Source: Polaromonas jejuensis NBRC 106434 (GTDB lineage Bacteria; Pseudomonadota; Gammaproteobacteria; Burkholderiales; Burkholderiaceae_C). Taken from it: a DNA stretch of 64,000 nt. Below are positions 44,106 to 54,562 of this stretch, piece after piece (positions within the stretch are counted from its first letter, which is position 1; each line of letters starts with the position of its first letter). The stretch spans positions 1 to 64,000 of the forward strand of contig NZ_BCYO01000005.1 of assembly GCF_001598235.1 (NCBI RefSeq), in the 5' to 3' direction. The position numbers and the translations under genes are program-made. Below the pieces are notes generated by a model. That model did no database searches and was not told the origin of the DNA. It worked only from the letters and a program-made list of their open reading frames with translations.

Positions 44106-45254
44106 ATGACGGCCAACCTGCTTGACTTTGATCTGGAAGGCTTGGCCGCCTTTTGCGAGCGGCTCGGTGAAAAGCGCTTTCGCGCCACCCAGCTCTTTCG
44201 CTGGATCCACCAAAAAGGAGCGTCCGATTTTGAGCAGATGACCGATCTGGCAAAGTCCTTGCGCGAGAAGCTGGGTGCTTCGGCGCATGTCCAGGGGCTG
44301 AAGGTGGTGTCCCGCCACGATTCGGCCGATGGCACCGTCAAATGGTTGTTTGACGTGGGCGCGGGTGACGTCATCGAGACGGTCTTTATTCCCGAAGCTG
44401 ATCGCGGCACCCTGTGCATTTCGTCCCAGGCCGGTTGTGCCGTGGGCTGCCGCTTTTGCTCGACCGGGCACCAGGGCTTCAGCCGCAACCTCACCACGGG
44501 GGAAATCGTCTCCCAGCTGTGGTTTGCCGAGCATTTCCTGCGCCAGCATCTGGGCCGGCAGGAGCGCGTGATTTCCAACGTGGTCATGATGGGCATGGGT
44601 GAGCCCCTGCAGAACTACTCGCAGCTGGTACCGGCCCTGAAAGTCATGCTGGACGACCATGGCTATGGCTTGTCCCGCCGCCGCGTGACCGTGTCAACGT
44701 CGGGCGTGGTGCCCATGATTGACCGTCTGGCCAAGGACTGCCCGGTGGCCCTTGCCGTGTCCCTGCATGCTCCCCAGGATGCGTTGCGAGACAACCTGGT
44801 TCCGCTCAATAAAAAATACCCGATTGCCGAATTGCTGGAAGCCTGCGCGCGTTACCAAACCGCGGCGCCGCGTGACTTCATCACGTTTGAATATTGCATG
44901 CTTGACGGGGTCAATGACCAGCCCGAGCATGCCGCCCAGCTGGTATCGCTGATGAAAACGCATGCCATCAAGGGCCTGTCCTGCAAATTCAACCTGATTC
45001 CTTTCAATCCGTTTCCGGCCTCGGGCCTGAAGCGTTCCGATATGCCGCAGGTGTCGGCGTTCGCAAAAATCCTGATGGATGCGGGCATTGTGACCACCGT
45101 GCGGAAAACCCGTGGCGATGACATTGATGCGGCCTGCGGGCAGCTCGCCGGTGATGTTCAGGACCGGACCGGCGTGGACCAGCGCATGGCCGCGCAACGC
45201 CAAGGTATGCTCGGAGGCATCAAGGTGGTTGTAGCGAAGGGGACGAATGTATGA
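44106..45254 (+). CDS. rlmN: Dual-specificity RNA methyltransferase RlmN
   Basis: 382 aa radical-SAM enzyme that methylates C2 of A2503 in 23S rRNA and A37 in some tRNAs. The cluster cysteines are C111, C115 and C118 ([12 protein letters not shown]). The S-methyl/resolving cysteine is near the C-terminus in DIDAACGQL. The motif [13 protein letters not shown] is diagnostic. The start at ATG 44106 ([13 protein letters not shown]) fits homologues; an in-frame upstream start lies in the repeat-like spacer. It overlaps pilW by 4 nt. Confidence 0.94.
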   Translation: MTANLLDFDLEGLAAFCERLGEKRFRATQLFRWIHQKGASDFEQMTDLAKSLREKLGASAHVQGLKVVSRHDSADGTVKWLFDVGAGDVIETVFIPEADRGTLCISSQAGCAVGCRFCSTGHQGFSRNLTTGEIVSQLWFAEHFLRQHLGRQERVISNVVMMGMGEPLQNYSQLVPALKVMLDDHGYGLSRRRVTVSTSGVVPMIDRLAKDCPVALAVSLHAPQDALRDNLVPLNKKYPIAELLEACARYQTAAPRDFITFEYCMLDGVNDQPEHAAQLVSLMKTHAIKGLSCKFNLIPFNPFPASGLKRSDMPQVSAFAKILMDAGIVTTVRKTRGDDIDAACGQLAGDVQDRTGVDQRMAAQRQGMLGGIKVVVAKGTNV

Positions 45255-46054
45255 GGGTTGCCGCGAATGTGATCTGGATGTCAGCCTGCTGGGCGGCTGT
45301 TTTGCTGGCGGGGTGCGCCAGCCAGCCAGGCGCCACCGGTCCCTCGGTCAAGCACGAGGACATCGTCACCGAGTCGGATGAGCCCGATCAGCGCCGGCGT
45401 GCGCGCCTGCGGCTGGAGCTCGCTACCGGTTATTTCGAACAGGGCCAGACCAATGTCGCGCTCGATGAAATCAAGCAGTCGCTGGTCACGGACCCCAGTT
45501 TTGTGGATGCTTACAACCTGCGTGGACTGGTGTACCTGCGGCTCAACGACATGGCGCTGGCCGAAGACAGTTTCAAGCGCGCGCTTGCACTGAATCCGCG
45601 CAATGCGGACGTGGCCCATAACTACGGCTGGCTGCTTTGCCAGCAGGCTCGTTACGGCGATTCGTTCAAAATGTTTGCGCAGGCGACGGCCAACCCCACC
45701 TACAGTGGCAAGGCCAAAACCCTGATGACCCAGGGGGTGTGCCAGGTTCGCGCCGGGCAGCCCGCCGAAGCCGAGCAAAGCCTGATGCATTCTTACGAGC
45801 TGGATGCGGGAAACCCTGTCACCGGCTACAACCTGGCCAACCTTCTTTACGAGCGCGGTGATTTGACGCGTGCCCAGTTTTATATCCGCCGTCTGAACAA
45901 CAGCGAATTGGCCAACGCCGAAACCCTCTGGCTGGGTATCAAAACCGAACGAAAACTGAGCAATCGCGAGGCCGTGATGCAGTTGGGTGAGCAGCTGAAG
46001 AAGCGTTTTGCGCAATCCCCCGAGGCCGCTGCTTATGAAAAAGGGGCGTTTTAA
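45251..46054 (+). CDS. pilW: Type IV pilus biogenesis/stability lipoprotein PilW (PilF)
   Basis: 267 aa lipoprotein (lipobox LLAGC, C22) with TPR units: [59 protein letters not shown] and [20 protein letters not shown]. It is the pilotin-like factor for PilQ secretin assembly in type IV pili. The start overlaps the rlmN stop, and the stop overlaps the rodZ-like start (TAATG). This rlmN-pilW-rodZ-ispG-hisS order is conserved in proteobacteria and supports the call. Confidence 0.9.
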   Translation: MRVAANVIWMSACWAAVLLAGCASQPGATGPSVKHEDIVTESDEPDQRRRARLRLELATGYFEQGQTNVALDEIKQSLVTDPSFVDAYNLRGLVYLRLNDMALAEDSFKRALALNPRNADVAHNYGWLLCQQARYGDSFKMFAQATANPTYSGKAKTLMTQGVCQVRAGQPAEAEQSLMHSYELDAGNPVTGYNLANLLYERGDLTRAQFYIRRLNNSELANAETLWLGIKTERKLSNREAVMQLGEQLKKRFAQSPEAAAYEKGAF

Positions 46055-47070
46055 TGAACGAGCTTAACCCCGCCGTGGCTGGGCATTTTGCGGCAGAGGC
46101 CGCTGGCTTTGGCGACAACCATGGTGCGCTGGAGCCGACCGCCGGCGCATTGCTGCGTGGCGCAAGGGAGGCCGCCGGCCTCCATATCGCCGCCCTCGCG
46201 GCATCGCTCAAGGTGCCGGTCAAAAAATTGGAAGCCCTGGAGCAAGATCGCTTTGAGCTGCTGCCCGACGCTGTTTTCGTGCGGGCACTGGCTTCCAGCG
46301 TGTGCCGCACCCTGAAGGTGGACCCGGCCCTGGTGCTGCAGCGTTTGCCCCAGAGCAGCGCACCCACGCTGGGTGGCCGCGGCGCAGGCATCAACGCGCC
46401 GTTTCGCTCGGCGGCTGATGGCCCGGGGCCCTCTTTGTGGGCGCAGGTTTCGCGGCCCGCCGTGCTGGCCGGCCTGGCCTTCCTGCTGGGGGCACTGGTA
46501 TTGATTTTCCTGCCCGCCATCAAGCATGACAATGGCGCGCCCGGCAAGCTTGGGGCCGACAAGGTGCGGGTGGATGGCGAAGCCGCGCAGGCGCTGCCCG
46601 CAACAGCGGTCATGGACGGCCCAAGTCAGGTCAATATGCCAGCCGCATCCGTGCCGCCAGCCGAGGAGCCTGTCGCCGCCGCCAGTGCGTCCACGGCAGG
46701 GCCTGAAACGTCCCCGGTTTCTACCGCAGCGACATTGCCGGTAGCCGCTGCGGCCCCGGCGGCTGTGCCGGCCCCCGCCTTGGCAAACCCAACGGCGGCG
46801 GCACCGGCAAGCCCGGCAGCGGAAACAGCCACCAGCGGCATCGTGACTTTTCATGCAAAAGGTCAATCCTGGATTGAGGTGACTGATGCAAAAGGAGCGG
46901 TCGTGCTCAGGCGTACCCTGGCTGCCGGCGAGGTTGCCGGTGCCTCCGGTGCCATGCCGCTGGCCGCTGTGGTCGGCAATGCGGATGCCACGCTGGTTCA
47001 GGTGCGGGGGAAAGCCTTTGACCTGGCCGGCCTGGCCAGAAATAACGTGGCCCGATTCGAGGTGAAATAG
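46054..47070 (+). CDS. rodZ: RodZ-like helix-turn-helix membrane protein
   Basis: 338 aa: cytosolic Xre-type HTH (about 30-95, [47 protein letters not shown] layout), one membrane span at about 136-155, a long Ala/Pro linker and a C-terminal DUF4115 domain ([28 protein letters not shown]). RodZ ties MreB to the cell wall machinery and keeps rod shape. No mreBCD here. Translationally coupled with pilW and followed by ispG one nucleotide later. Confidence 0.85.
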   Translation: MNELNPAVAGHFAAEAAGFGDNHGALEPTAGALLRGAREAAGLHIAALAASLKVPVKKLEALEQDRFELLPDAVFVRALASSVCRTLKVDPALVLQRLPQSSAPTLGGRGAGINAPFRSAADGPGPSLWAQVSRPAVLAGLAFLLGALVLIFLPAIKHDNGAPGKLGADKVRVDGEAAQALPATAVMDGPSQVNMPAASVPPAEEPVAAASASTAGPETSPVSTAATLPVAAAAPAAVPAPALANPTAAAPASPAAETATSGIVTFHAKGQSWIEVTDAKGAVVLRRTLAAGEVAGASGAMPLAAVVGNADATLVQVRGKAFDLAGLARNNVARFEVK

Positions 47071-47071
47071 C

Positions 47072-48346
47072 GTGAAGACCAGCCTCCCGATAGAGTCGGC
47101 TTTCCCGAAAGCGCGGCGTTCCACCCAGGTTGAAGTTGCCTGGGCCTCTCGTGTCGTGACCGTGGGCGGCGACGCGCCGGTGCGTGTCCAGTCCATGACC
47201 AACACGGACACCGTGGATGCCATCGGCACCGCCATACAGGTCAAGGAGCTGGCGTTGGCCGGTTCCGAAATGGTCCGCATCACGGTCAACACCCCCGAGG
47301 CCGCCGCGGCCGTGCCGCATGTGCGCGAGCAACTCGACCGCATGGGCATCGATGTTCCGCTGATCGGCGATTTCCACTACAACGGCCACCGCCTGCTGAC
47401 GGATTACCCGGCTTGCGCCGAGGCCCTGTCCAAATACCGGATCAACCCGGGCAATGTGGGCAAGGGCGACAAGCGCGACAGGCAGTTCGGCCAGATGATA
47501 GAAGTGGCCATGCGCTGGAACAAGCCCGTGCGCATCGGCGTGAACTGGGGCAGCCTGGACCAGGAGTTGCTGGCCAGCCTGATGGACGAAAACAGCGCGC
47601 GTGCCACACCCTGGGATGCCAAACAGGTCATGTACGAGGCGCTGATTACCTCGGCCGTCGAATCCGCCCGGCGGGCCGAGGACATGGGCATGCGCCGCAA
47701 CCAGATCATCCTGTCCTGCAAGGTCAGCGGCGTACAGGACCTGATCTCGGTATATCGTGAACTTTCTGCTCGCAGCGATTACGCCCTTCACCTGGGGCTG
47801 ACCGAGGCCGGCATGGGAACCAAGGGCACCGTGGCTTCGGCAACGGCGCTGTCCATCTTGCTGCAGGAAGGCATAGGCGACACCATTCGCGTCTCCCTGA
47901 CGCCCCAGCCGGGCGAGGCCCGCACGCAGGAGGTGGTGATTGCCTCCGAAATCCTCCAGGCGCTGGGCCTGCGCAACTTTGTGCCCAGCGTCACGGCCTG
48001 CCCCGGCTGCGGCCGCACCACCAGCACCACGTTCCAGGAGCTGGCCAAGCAGATTGATGATTTTCTGCGGGCCCAGATGCCGGTCTGGCGTGAGCAATAT
48101 CCGGGCGTCGAGGCGCTCAAGGTGGCCGTGATGGGTTGCATCGTCAATGGCCCGGGAGAAAGCAAGCATGCCGATATCGGCATCAGCCTGCCCGGTTCCG
48201 GCGAAGCGCCGGCCGCACCGGTATTTATTGATGGCGAAAAAAGACTGACTTTGCGCGGCGAGCACATCGCGCAGGAGTTCCAGGTCATCGTTGAAAACTA
48301 CATTGAAAAACGCTTTGGCACGCCAACCGTCGCTGAAGCCGCCTGA
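47072..48346 (+). CDS. ispG: 4-hydroxy-3-methylbut-2-enyl diphosphate synthase
   Basis: 424 aa 4Fe-4S enzyme of the MEP isoprenoid pathway. The cluster cysteines lie in TACPGCGRT and [22 protein letters not shown] 47072 is the start, with GAGGTG 9 nt upstream. The length (about 420) is that of beta-proteobacterial IspG, somewhat longer than in E. coli (372). hisS follows after 5 nt. Confidence 0.95.
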   Translation: MKTSLPIESAFPKARRSTQVEVAWASRVVTVGGDAPVRVQSMTNTDTVDAIGTAIQVKELALAGSEMVRITVNTPEAAAAVPHVREQLDRMGIDVPLIGDFHYNGHRLLTDYPACAEALSKYRINPGNVGKGDKRDRQFGQMIEVAMRWNKPVRIGVNWGSLDQELLASLMDENSARATPWDAKQVMYEALITSAVESARRAEDMGMRRNQIILSCKVSGVQDLISVYRELSARSDYALHLGLTEAGMGTKGTVASATALSILLQEGIGDTIRVSLTPQPGEARTQEVVIASEILQALGLRNFVPSVTACPGCGRTTSTTFQELAKQIDDFLRAQMPVWREQYPGVEALKVAVMGCIVNGPGESKHADIGISLPGSGEAPAAPVFIDGEKRLTLRGEHIAQEFQVIVENYIEKRFGTPTVAEAA

Positions 48347-48351
48347 ACCCC

Positions 48352-49710
48352 ATGCCTGAAAAAATGACTGCCGGCCGGACGGAGAAATCGTCTTTGGCCA
48401 AACCCGAAAAACTGGCTGCCGTCAAAGGCATGAACGACATCCTGCCGCCCGATTCGGCGCGCTGGGAGTGGCTGGAGGACAAGGTGCGTTCCCTGATGGG
48501 GCGCTACGCCTACCGCAACATCCGCACGCCTATCCTGGAGCACACCCAGCTGTTTGTGCGGGGTATCGGCGAGGTGACCGACATCGTCGAAAAGGAAATG
48601 TATTCCTTCGAAGACCGCTCGGACAAGCATGGCGACTACGACCACCTGACCATGCGGCCGGAAAACACCGCCAGCCTGGTGCGCGCAGTCATCGAGCACA
48701 ACCTGCTCTATGACGGTGGCAAGCGCCTTTTTTACATGGGCCCCATGTTCCGCCGTGAACGGCCGCAGCGTGGCCGTTACCGCCAGTTCCACCAGATTGG
48801 TGCCGAAGCCCTGGGCTTTGCCGGCCCCGAGGTGGACGCCGAGCTGATTTTGCTGGCCGCGGCGCTCTGGAAGGAGTTGGGCCTGAGCGACTGGCGCCTG
48901 GAGATCAACAGCCTGGGCCAGCCTGACGAGCGCGCCCTGCACCGGGCCCAGCTGATCGCCCATTTCGAGCAGCATGCCGACGCGCTGGACGAGGAGGCGA
49001 AGCGGCGTCTGCACAGCAACCCGCTGCGCATTCTGGATACCAAAAACCCGGCCATGAAGTCGGTGGTCGAAAGCGCCCCCCGCCTGATTGATTTTCTGGG
49101 GCCCCAGTCGCTGGCGCACTTCGAGGGCCTGAAGGCCATCCTCGACGCCAACAGCATTCCCTGGACGCTCAATCCCCGCCTGGTGCGCGGGCTGGATTAC
49201 TACAACCTCACCGTGTTCGAGTTTGTGACCGACCGGCTGGGCGCGCAGGGCACCATCTGCGCCGGTGGCCGCTATGACTACCTGATTGAGCAGATTGGCG
49301 GCAAGGCCGCACCGGCCGTGGGCTGGGCCCTGGGCGTCGAGCGGGTGCTGGAACTCATTAAAGAGCAGGGCGCGGAGATCGCGCTTCCGGTGCCGGATGC
49401 CTACGCGGTGATTCCCGACGCGTCTGCCGTGCCGGTGGTCCTGCAAACGCTGCAGGCCTTGCGGGCGGCGGGTGTCAGTGTGCAGATGCATGCCGGCGCC
49501 AACGCCGAAGGCATGGGCAGCATGAAGTCGCAGTTCAAGCGGGCCGATGGCAGCGGCGCGAAGTTTGCCCTGATTTTTGGTGAAGCCGAGCTCGCGCAGG
49601 GCAGCGTGGCGGTCAAGCCCTTGCGGGGCGAGAAAGCCGAGGCCGCGCAGGTCCAGACACTTCAGCCGCTGGGTGACGTGGCGGCTTGGGCCTCCATGCT
49701 GCGGGCCTGA
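48352..49710 (+). CDS. hisS: Histidine-tRNA ligase
   Basis: 452 aa class II aminoacyl-tRNA synthetase. Motif 1 region is [19 protein letters not shown], motif 2 is [25 protein letters not shown], the HisA loop is [15 protein letters not shown], and motif 3 is GWALGVERV; an anticodon-binding domain follows. This domain and loop distinguish it from the HisZ paralogue at 57247. The first 20 residues are non-conserved. It belongs to the ispG-hisS-yfgM-bamB-der run. Confidence 0.95.
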   Translation: MPEKMTAGRTEKSSLAKPEKLAAVKGMNDILPPDSARWEWLEDKVRSLMGRYAYRNIRTPILEHTQLFVRGIGEVTDIVEKEMYSFEDRSDKHGDYDHLTMRPENTASLVRAVIEHNLLYDGGKRLFYMGPMFRRERPQRGRYRQFHQIGAEALGFAGPEVDAELILLAAALWKELGLSDWRLEINSLGQPDERALHRAQLIAHFEQHADALDEEAKRRLHSNPLRILDTKNPAMKSVVESAPRLIDFLGPQSLAHFEGLKAILDANSIPWTLNPRLVRGLDYYNLTVFEFVTDRLGAQGTICAGGRYDYLIEQIGGKAAPAVGWALGVERVLELIKEQGAEIALPVPDAYAVIPDASAVPVVLQTLQALRAAGVSVQMHAGANAEGMGSMKSQFKRADGSGAKFALIFGEAELAQGSVAVKPLRGEKAEAAQVQTLQPLGDVAAWASMLRA

Positions 49711-49795
49711 GCCTCCGTTCAGGCACCGATTTCCGCCCTCTACAATCACCCCCAAATCAATCCCTCCGCTTACCGGGAAGAACCAGCAGACAACC

Positions 49796-50485
49796 ATGGC
49801 AAAACACCTCGATTTGGCAGAACAGGAACAGCTTGATGAACTCAAGCATTTCTGGAAGCAGTACGGCAACCTGATCACCTGGGCCCTGATTGCCGTCCTT
49901 GGCGCTTTTGCCGCCTGGAATGGCTATCACTACTGGCAGCGCAGCCAGGCGGCGCAGGCCGCCGTGATGTATGACGAAATCGAGCGTGCCGTGCAGTCGG
50001 GCGACACGGCACGCATTGAGCGCTCGCTGGCCGACATGAAAGAGCGTTTCGGCTCCACCACCTACGCCCAGCAGGCAGGCCTGCTGGCCGCCAGGGCCTA
50101 TTACGACAAGGGCAATGTGGAGGCTTCCTGCGCCACCTTGACCTGGGTTGCGGAGAAGGCTGCCGACGAGGGCTACCAGGCGGTGGCCCGCTTGCGCCTG
50201 GCCGGGATTCTGCTGGAAAAGAAATCCTATGCCGAGGCCTTGCAGCAGCTCTCCAGCGCCTTCCCGAAGGATTTTGTCGCGCTGGCGGCTGACCGGCGCG
50301 GCGACATTATGATGGCCCAGGGCAAGAAAGAGGAAGCCAAGGCCGAATATGAAAAAGCCTACAAGGGCCTGGACGAACGCGCCGAATACCGGCGCCTGGT
50401 AGAGGTCAAGCTCAATGCGCTGGGCATCGATCCCGCTGCCGGGGCCGCCAAGACCACCGCCGCCAACACCGGGGTGAAACCATGA
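49796..50485 (+). CDS. YfgM-like membrane-anchored TPR protein
   Basis: 229 aa: a short cytosolic N-terminus (LAEQEQLDELKHFWKQYGN), one membrane helix (LITWALIAVLGAFAAWNGYHYW, about 27-48) and a periplasmic TPR_21/YfgM domain. In E. coli YfgM works with PpiD at SecYEG as a periplasmic chaperone. The start at ATG 49796 follows a poor ribosome site, but the conserved N-terminus supports it. It overlaps bamB by 4 nt. Confidence 0.88.
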   Translation: MAKHLDLAEQEQLDELKHFWKQYGNLITWALIAVLGAFAAWNGYHYWQRSQAAQAAVMYDEIERAVQSGDTARIERSLADMKERFGSTTYAQQAGLLAARAYYDKGNVEASCATLTWVAEKAADEGYQAVARLRLAGILLEKKSYAEALQQLSSAFPKDFVALAADRRGDIMMAQGKKEEAKAEYEKAYKGLDERAEYRRLVEVKLNALGIDPAAGAAKTTAANTGVKP

Positions 50486-51627
50486 TTTATCAGTCTTTCA
50501 AGCCTCTGGCCCTTGCTGTTCGTGCGCCATTAGCTATTATTTTAGTAGCGGCTCTGGCCGGCTGCTTCGGCGGTGCCAACAAGCCCCAGCCGGCAGAACT
50601 GCAGGCGGTGACCGCCCTGGTGTCGGCACGTCAAAGCTGGAATACCCGCATTGGCCAGGTGAACTTCCCGCTGGACGTGAGCGTTTCGGGTAACAGCGTC
50701 GGCGTCGCCAGCGGCGAGGGCACTGTGGCGCTGCTCGATGCGCAAACCGGCCGTGACCTCTGGCGGGTGGACCTCAAGACGCCCATCGCCGCCGGCGTCG
50801 GGAGCGATGGAAAAATCCTGGCCGTGGTGACGAAGACCAACGAAGTGGTCGCCATGCAGGACGGCCGCGAACTCTGGCGCCAAAAGCTCAATGCCCAGGC
50901 CTTCACCGCGCCCTTTGTGGCCGGTGCCAGGGTGTTCGTGCTGGCCGCCGACCGTTCGGTCAATGCCTTCGACGGCGCCACCGGCCGCAAGTTGTGGACG
51001 CAGCAGCGCCCCAACGAACCCCTGGTGCTGCGCCAGTCCGGTGTGATGCTGGCGGTGGGCGATACCCTGGTGGTCGGCCTGGCCGGTCGCCTGGCGGGCC
51101 TGAATCCTGCCAACGGCAGCATCCGCTGGGAGGCGCCGATTGCCTCACCCCGCGGCATCAATGATGTGGAGCGGCTGGTGGACCTGGTCGGGCGCGTGAG
51201 CCGCGACGGCGACAACGTCTGCGCGCGGGCCTTTCAGGCCAGCATAGGCTGCGTCAACGCGGCGCGCGGCAACCTGCTCTGGACCAAGGCCGCCCATGGC
51301 GTGCAGGGCATACACGGCGATGATCGCCTGCTGTTCGGCACCGAAGCCGATGGCACGGTGATCGCCTGGCGCCGCACCGACGGTGAGCGCGCCTGGTCGA
51401 ACGAGCATCTGCGTTACCGCAACCTCAGCGCGCCGCTGGTGGCCGGGCGTTCCGTGGTGATCGGCGACTTCACCGGTTATCTCCACCTGCTGTCGCGTGA
51501 CGACGGCTCCCTGCTCAATCGCCTGCCCACGGACGGCTCGGCCATCGCCGCGGCCCCCGTGCTGGCCGGCAACACTGTGATCGCCGTGACCCATAACGGC
51601 GGCATTTACGGCTTCAAGCCGGAATAA
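50482..51627 (+). CDS. bamB: Outer membrane assembly lipoprotein BamB
   Basis: 381 aa lipoprotein (lipobox ALAGC, C28) with an eight-bladed PQQ-type propeller (repeats such as TGRDLWRVDLKTPIAAG, TGRKLWTQQRPNEPLV, NGSIRWEAPIASPRG). It is a component of the BAM complex; bamD is at 39127. Residues 8-23 of its signal peptide (PLALAVRAPLAIILVA) are encoded by a sequence related to the dispersed repeat. Coupled by ATGA to the upstream gene, with der 32 nt downstream. Confidence 0.93.
   Translation: MIYQSFKPLALAVRAPLAIILVAALAGCFGGANKPQPAELQAVTALVSARQSWNTRIGQVNFPLDVSVSGNSVGVASGEGTVALLDAQTGRDLWRVDLKTPIAAGVGSDGKILAVVTKTNEVVAMQDGRELWRQKLNAQAFTAPFVAGARVFVLAADRSVNAFDGATGRKLWTQQRPNEPLVLRQSGVMLAVGDTLVVGLAGRLAGLNPANGSIRWEAPIASPRGINDVERLVDLVGRVSRDGDNVCARAFQASIGCVNAARGNLLWTKAAHGVQGIHGDDRLLFGTEADGTVIAWRRTDGERAWSNEHLRYRNLSAPLVAGRSVVIGDFTGYLHLLSRDDGSLLNRLPTDGSAIAAAPVLAGNTVIAVTHNGGIYGFKPE
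50505..50550 (+). repeat. Dispersed repeat-like segment in bamB signal peptide, copy H
   Basis: CTGGCCCTTGCTG, TCGTGCGCCATTA and GCTATTATTTTAGTAGCGG parallel copy G (CTGGCCCTTGCCG, TCGGGCGCATCAA, GCTATTAAATCAGGAGC) block for block. It is read in the same frame as the copies inside rluB and soxD. Confidence 0.5.
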
Positions 51628-51659
51628 CGGCACCCCCGCCAGAAATTGATTGCTGATTG

Positions 51660-53003
51660 ATGAAACCTGTCATTGCGTTAGTTGGCCGCCCGAATGTGGG
51701 CAAGTCAACGCTTTTTAACCGGCTGACCAAGACGCGGGATGCGATCGTGGCCGACTTCGCCGGGCTGACGCGTGATCGTCATTACGGCAACGGCAAGCTG
51801 GGAGTTCACGAGTACATCGTGATTGACACCGGGGGGTTCGAGCCCGATGCCGCGTCCGGCATTTACAAGGAAATGGCCAAGCAGACCCGGCAAGCCGTGG
51901 CCGAAGCCGATGTGGTGATTTTTGTGGTCGATGCCCGCGCCGGCATCAGCGCCCAGGACCACGACATCGCCAACTACCTGCGCAAGCTGGGCAAACCCAC
52001 CGTGCTGACGGCCAACAAGTCCGAAGGCATGACCGATGGCGTGCAGTTTTCGGAGTTTTTCGAGCTGGGCCTGGGCGAAGTGCTGCCGGTTTCCGCCTCG
52101 CACGGCCAGGGCATGCGTTCGCTGGTGGACCTGGCGCTGGCGCCGCTCCACCTGCCGGCTCCCGACGAAGAGGCCGAGGCGCAGGACCCGTCCGTCATCA
52201 GGCTGGCGGTGGCCGGGCGCCCCAACGTTGGCAAGTCCACGCTGATCAACACCTGGCTGGGCGAGGAACGCCTGGTGGCCTTTGACCTGCCCGGAACCAC
52301 CCGCGACGCCATTTCCGTGCCGTTTGAGCGGGACGGGCAGCGGTTTGAACTGATTGACACGGCCGGTTTGCGCCGCAAGGGCAAGGTGTTCGAGGCGATC
52401 GAGAAGTTTTCCGTCGTCAAGACCCTGCAGGCCATTGAAGGCGCCAACGTCGTGCTGTTGCTGCTGGACGCGACCCAGGGCGTGACCGACCAGGATGCGC
52501 ACATTGCCGGCTACATCCTTGAAAGTGGCCGTGCGGTGGTACTGGCCGTCAACAAGTGGGATGCGGTGGACTCCTACCAGCGTGAACTGCTGGAGCGCTC
52601 GATTGAAACCCGGCTGGGTTTCCTCAAGTTTGCGTCGATTCACCATATCTCGGCCATCAAGCGCCAGGGCTTGGGGCCGGTCTGGAAATCCATTGTTCAG
52701 GCCCACGCCTCGGCCAACCGCAAGATGTCCACGCCGGTGCTGACGCGCCTGCTGATGGAGGCCGTGCAGTTCCAGCAGCCCCAGCGTTCGGGCATGTTCC
52801 GTCCCAAGCTGCGCTATGCCCACCAGGGCGGCATGAACCCGCCCATCATCATCATTCACGGCAATTCGCTGGAGCATGTCACCGAGGCGTACAAGCGCTA
52901 CCTGGAAGGGCGCTTCCGCAAGGAGTTCGATCTGGTCGGCACACCGATGCGCATACAGATGAAAAGCTCGCACAACCCCTTCACGGACAAGGAATCGGCT
53001 TAA
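51660..53003 (+). CDS. der: Ribosome biogenesis GTPase Der (EngA)
   Basis: 447 aa with two consecutive GTPase domains: G1 motifs [12 protein letters not shown] (near residue 9) and [12 protein letters not shown] (about 187), with DTGGFEPD and DTAGLRRKG as G3. A C-terminal KH-like domain follows. It is essential for 50S subunit maturation. ATG 51660 gives [15 protein letters not shown], the canonical start; the codon before is TTG. The conserved order bamB-der-hfq-hflX supports it. Confidence 0.95.
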   Translation: MKPVIALVGRPNVGKSTLFNRLTKTRDAIVADFAGLTRDRHYGNGKLGVHEYIVIDTGGFEPDAASGIYKEMAKQTRQAVAEADVVIFVVDARAGISAQDHDIANYLRKLGKPTVLTANKSEGMTDGVQFSEFFELGLGEVLPVSASHGQGMRSLVDLALAPLHLPAPDEEAEAQDPSVIRLAVAGRPNVGKSTLINTWLGEERLVAFDLPGTTRDAISVPFERDGQRFELIDTAGLRRKGKVFEAIEKFSVVKTLQAIEGANVVLLLLDATQGVTDQDAHIAGYILESGRAVVLAVNKWDAVDSYQRELLERSIETRLGFLKFASIHHISAIKRQGLGPVWKSIVQAHASANRKMSTPVLTRLLMEAVQFQQPQRSGMFRPKLRYAHQGGMNPPIIIIHGNSLEHVTEAYKRYLEGRFRKEFDLVGTPMRIQMKSSHNPFTDKESA

Positions 53004-53071
53004 AACTACATGCCCGGCGGGCCGGGTGTGGTAAGGTCAAGTCCTATCAACTTTTGAACACGGAAAATATC

Positions 53072-53323
53072 GTGAGCAATAACAAAGGTCAGCTTTTGCA
53101 GGACCCATTTCTCAACACCTTGCGTCGCGAGCATGTGCCTGTTTCCATTTATCTCGTCAACGGGATCAAATTGCAGGGCCAGATCGAGTCCTTTGATCAA
53201 TACGTGGTGCTGCTTCGCAATACGGTGACCCAAATGGTCTACAAGCATGCGATTTCCACCATCGTTCCCGGTCGCGCGGTGAATTTTGCGACCAGCGAAT
53301 CCGAAGAAAGCCCAGCGAGCTGA
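53072..53323 (+). CDS. hfq: RNA chaperone Hfq
   Basis: 83 aa from GTG 53072 ([20 protein letters not shown]). Sm1 and Sm2 motifs are complete: [25 protein letters not shown] and [17 protein letters not shown], with the YKH triad of the proximal RNA site. It pairs small RNAs with mRNAs. The ribosome site ACGGAAA lies 5 nt upstream. The C-terminus is short (about 15 residues), common in betaproteobacteria. hflX begins 17 nt later. Confidence 0.96.
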   Translation: MSNNKGQLLQDPFLNTLRREHVPVSIYLVNGIKLQGQIESFDQYVVLLRNTVTQMVYKHAISTIVPGRAVNFATSESEESPAS

Positions 53324-53340
53324 GTTCCTACGATGCTCCG

Positions 53341-54504
53341 GTGAAAAAGACACAAGCCCTTGCCCTGCTGGTGGGGGTGGATCTGGGTTTCCCGAATTTC
53401 GATACCGATCTGCAGGAACTGGGTTTGCTTGCGCAAACCGCGGGCCTGCAGCCGGTCGCGCGGGTGACCTGCAAGCGCAAGGCGCCCGATGCGGCCCTGT
53501 TCATCGGCAGCGGAAAGGCTGACGAGATCAAGATGCTGGCGCTGGACACCGGGGCGACCGAGGTCTTGTTTGACCAGTCGCTCAGCCCAAGCCAGCAACG
53601 CAACCTGGAACGGCATCTGGAGATGCCGGTCAATGACCGCACCCTGGTCATTCTGGAGATTTTTGCCCAGCGTGCCCGCAGTCACGAGGGCAAGCTTCAG
53701 GTCGAACTGGCCCGGCTGCAGTATGTGTCGACACGGCTGGTGCGGCGCTGGTCTCACCTGGAGCGCCAGACTGGCGGCGCAGGTGTGCGCGGCGGCCCCG
53801 GCGAGAAACAGATCGAGCTCGACAAACGCATGATCGGCGACGCCATCAAGCGGACCAAGGAGCGCCTGGGCAAGGTCAAGAAGCAGCGGCAAACGCAGCG
53901 CAAGCAGCGGGACAGGCGCAATGCCTTCACGATTTCGCTGGTGGGCTATACCAATGCGGGCAAATCCACGCTGTTCAATGCACTGGTCAAGGCGCGCGCC
54001 TATGCGGCCGACCAGCTGTTCGCCACGCTGGACACCACGACGAGGCAGCTCTATCTGGGCGACGCCGCGCGCTCGGTGTCGCTGTCGGACACCGTGGGGT
54101 TCATCCGCGATCTGCCGCACGGGCTGATTGACGCCTTTGCCGCCACCCTGCAGGAAGCGGCCGATGCGGACTTGCTGCTGCATGTGGTGGATGGCGCCAA
54201 TCCTGACTACCTGGAGCAGATCGAGCAAGTGCAGCGCGTACTGTCCGAGATCGGTGCTGCCGATGTGCCGCAGATCCTGGTGTTCAACAAGCTCGATGCC
54301 ATTGAAAAAGGCAACTTGCCCCTGCAGCTGCGTGACGTGTTCGAACTCCGGGATGCCTTTGAAGGCTCGGGCCGGCGTGTTGAACGGGTCTTTGTCAGCG
54401 CCCAGACCGGAGAGGGTTTGCCAGAACTGCGCGCGCTACTGGCCAGTCAGGCGGCGAGCCTCGCGAACGAGGATATTCCCCAAACCGCCGAGGACCTTGC
54501 CTGA
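53341..54504 (+). CDS. hflX: GTPase HflX
   Basis: 387 aa. The N-terminal HflX domain has TGATEVLFDQSLSPSQQRNLE and GGAGVRGGPGEKQIELDKR. The G domain has G1 GYTNAGKSTL (about 202-211), DTVGFIRDLPHGLIDAF and NKLD. It splits stalled or hibernating 70S ribosomes. GTG 53341 is the start. It belongs to the classical hfq-hflX-hflK-hflC operon. Confidence 0.94.
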   Translation: MKKTQALALLVGVDLGFPNFDTDLQELGLLAQTAGLQPVARVTCKRKAPDAALFIGSGKADEIKMLALDTGATEVLFDQSLSPSQQRNLERHLEMPVNDRTLVILEIFAQRARSHEGKLQVELARLQYVSTRLVRRWSHLERQTGGAGVRGGPGEKQIELDKRMIGDAIKRTKERLGKVKKQRQTQRKQRDRRNAFTISLVGYTNAGKSTLFNALVKARAYAADQLFATLDTTTRQLYLGDAARSVSLSDTVGFIRDLPHGLIDAFAATLQEAADADLLLHVVDGANPDYLEQIEQVQRVLSEIGAADVPQILVFNKLDAIEKGNLPLQLRDVFELRDAFEGSGRRVERVFVSAQTGEGLPELRALLASQAASLANEDIPQTAEDLA

Positions 54505-54562
54505 TCCGGCCATTTCATTAGGCACAATGTCGGTGTAACAGAATAAAGCGAGTTTGAATCCC

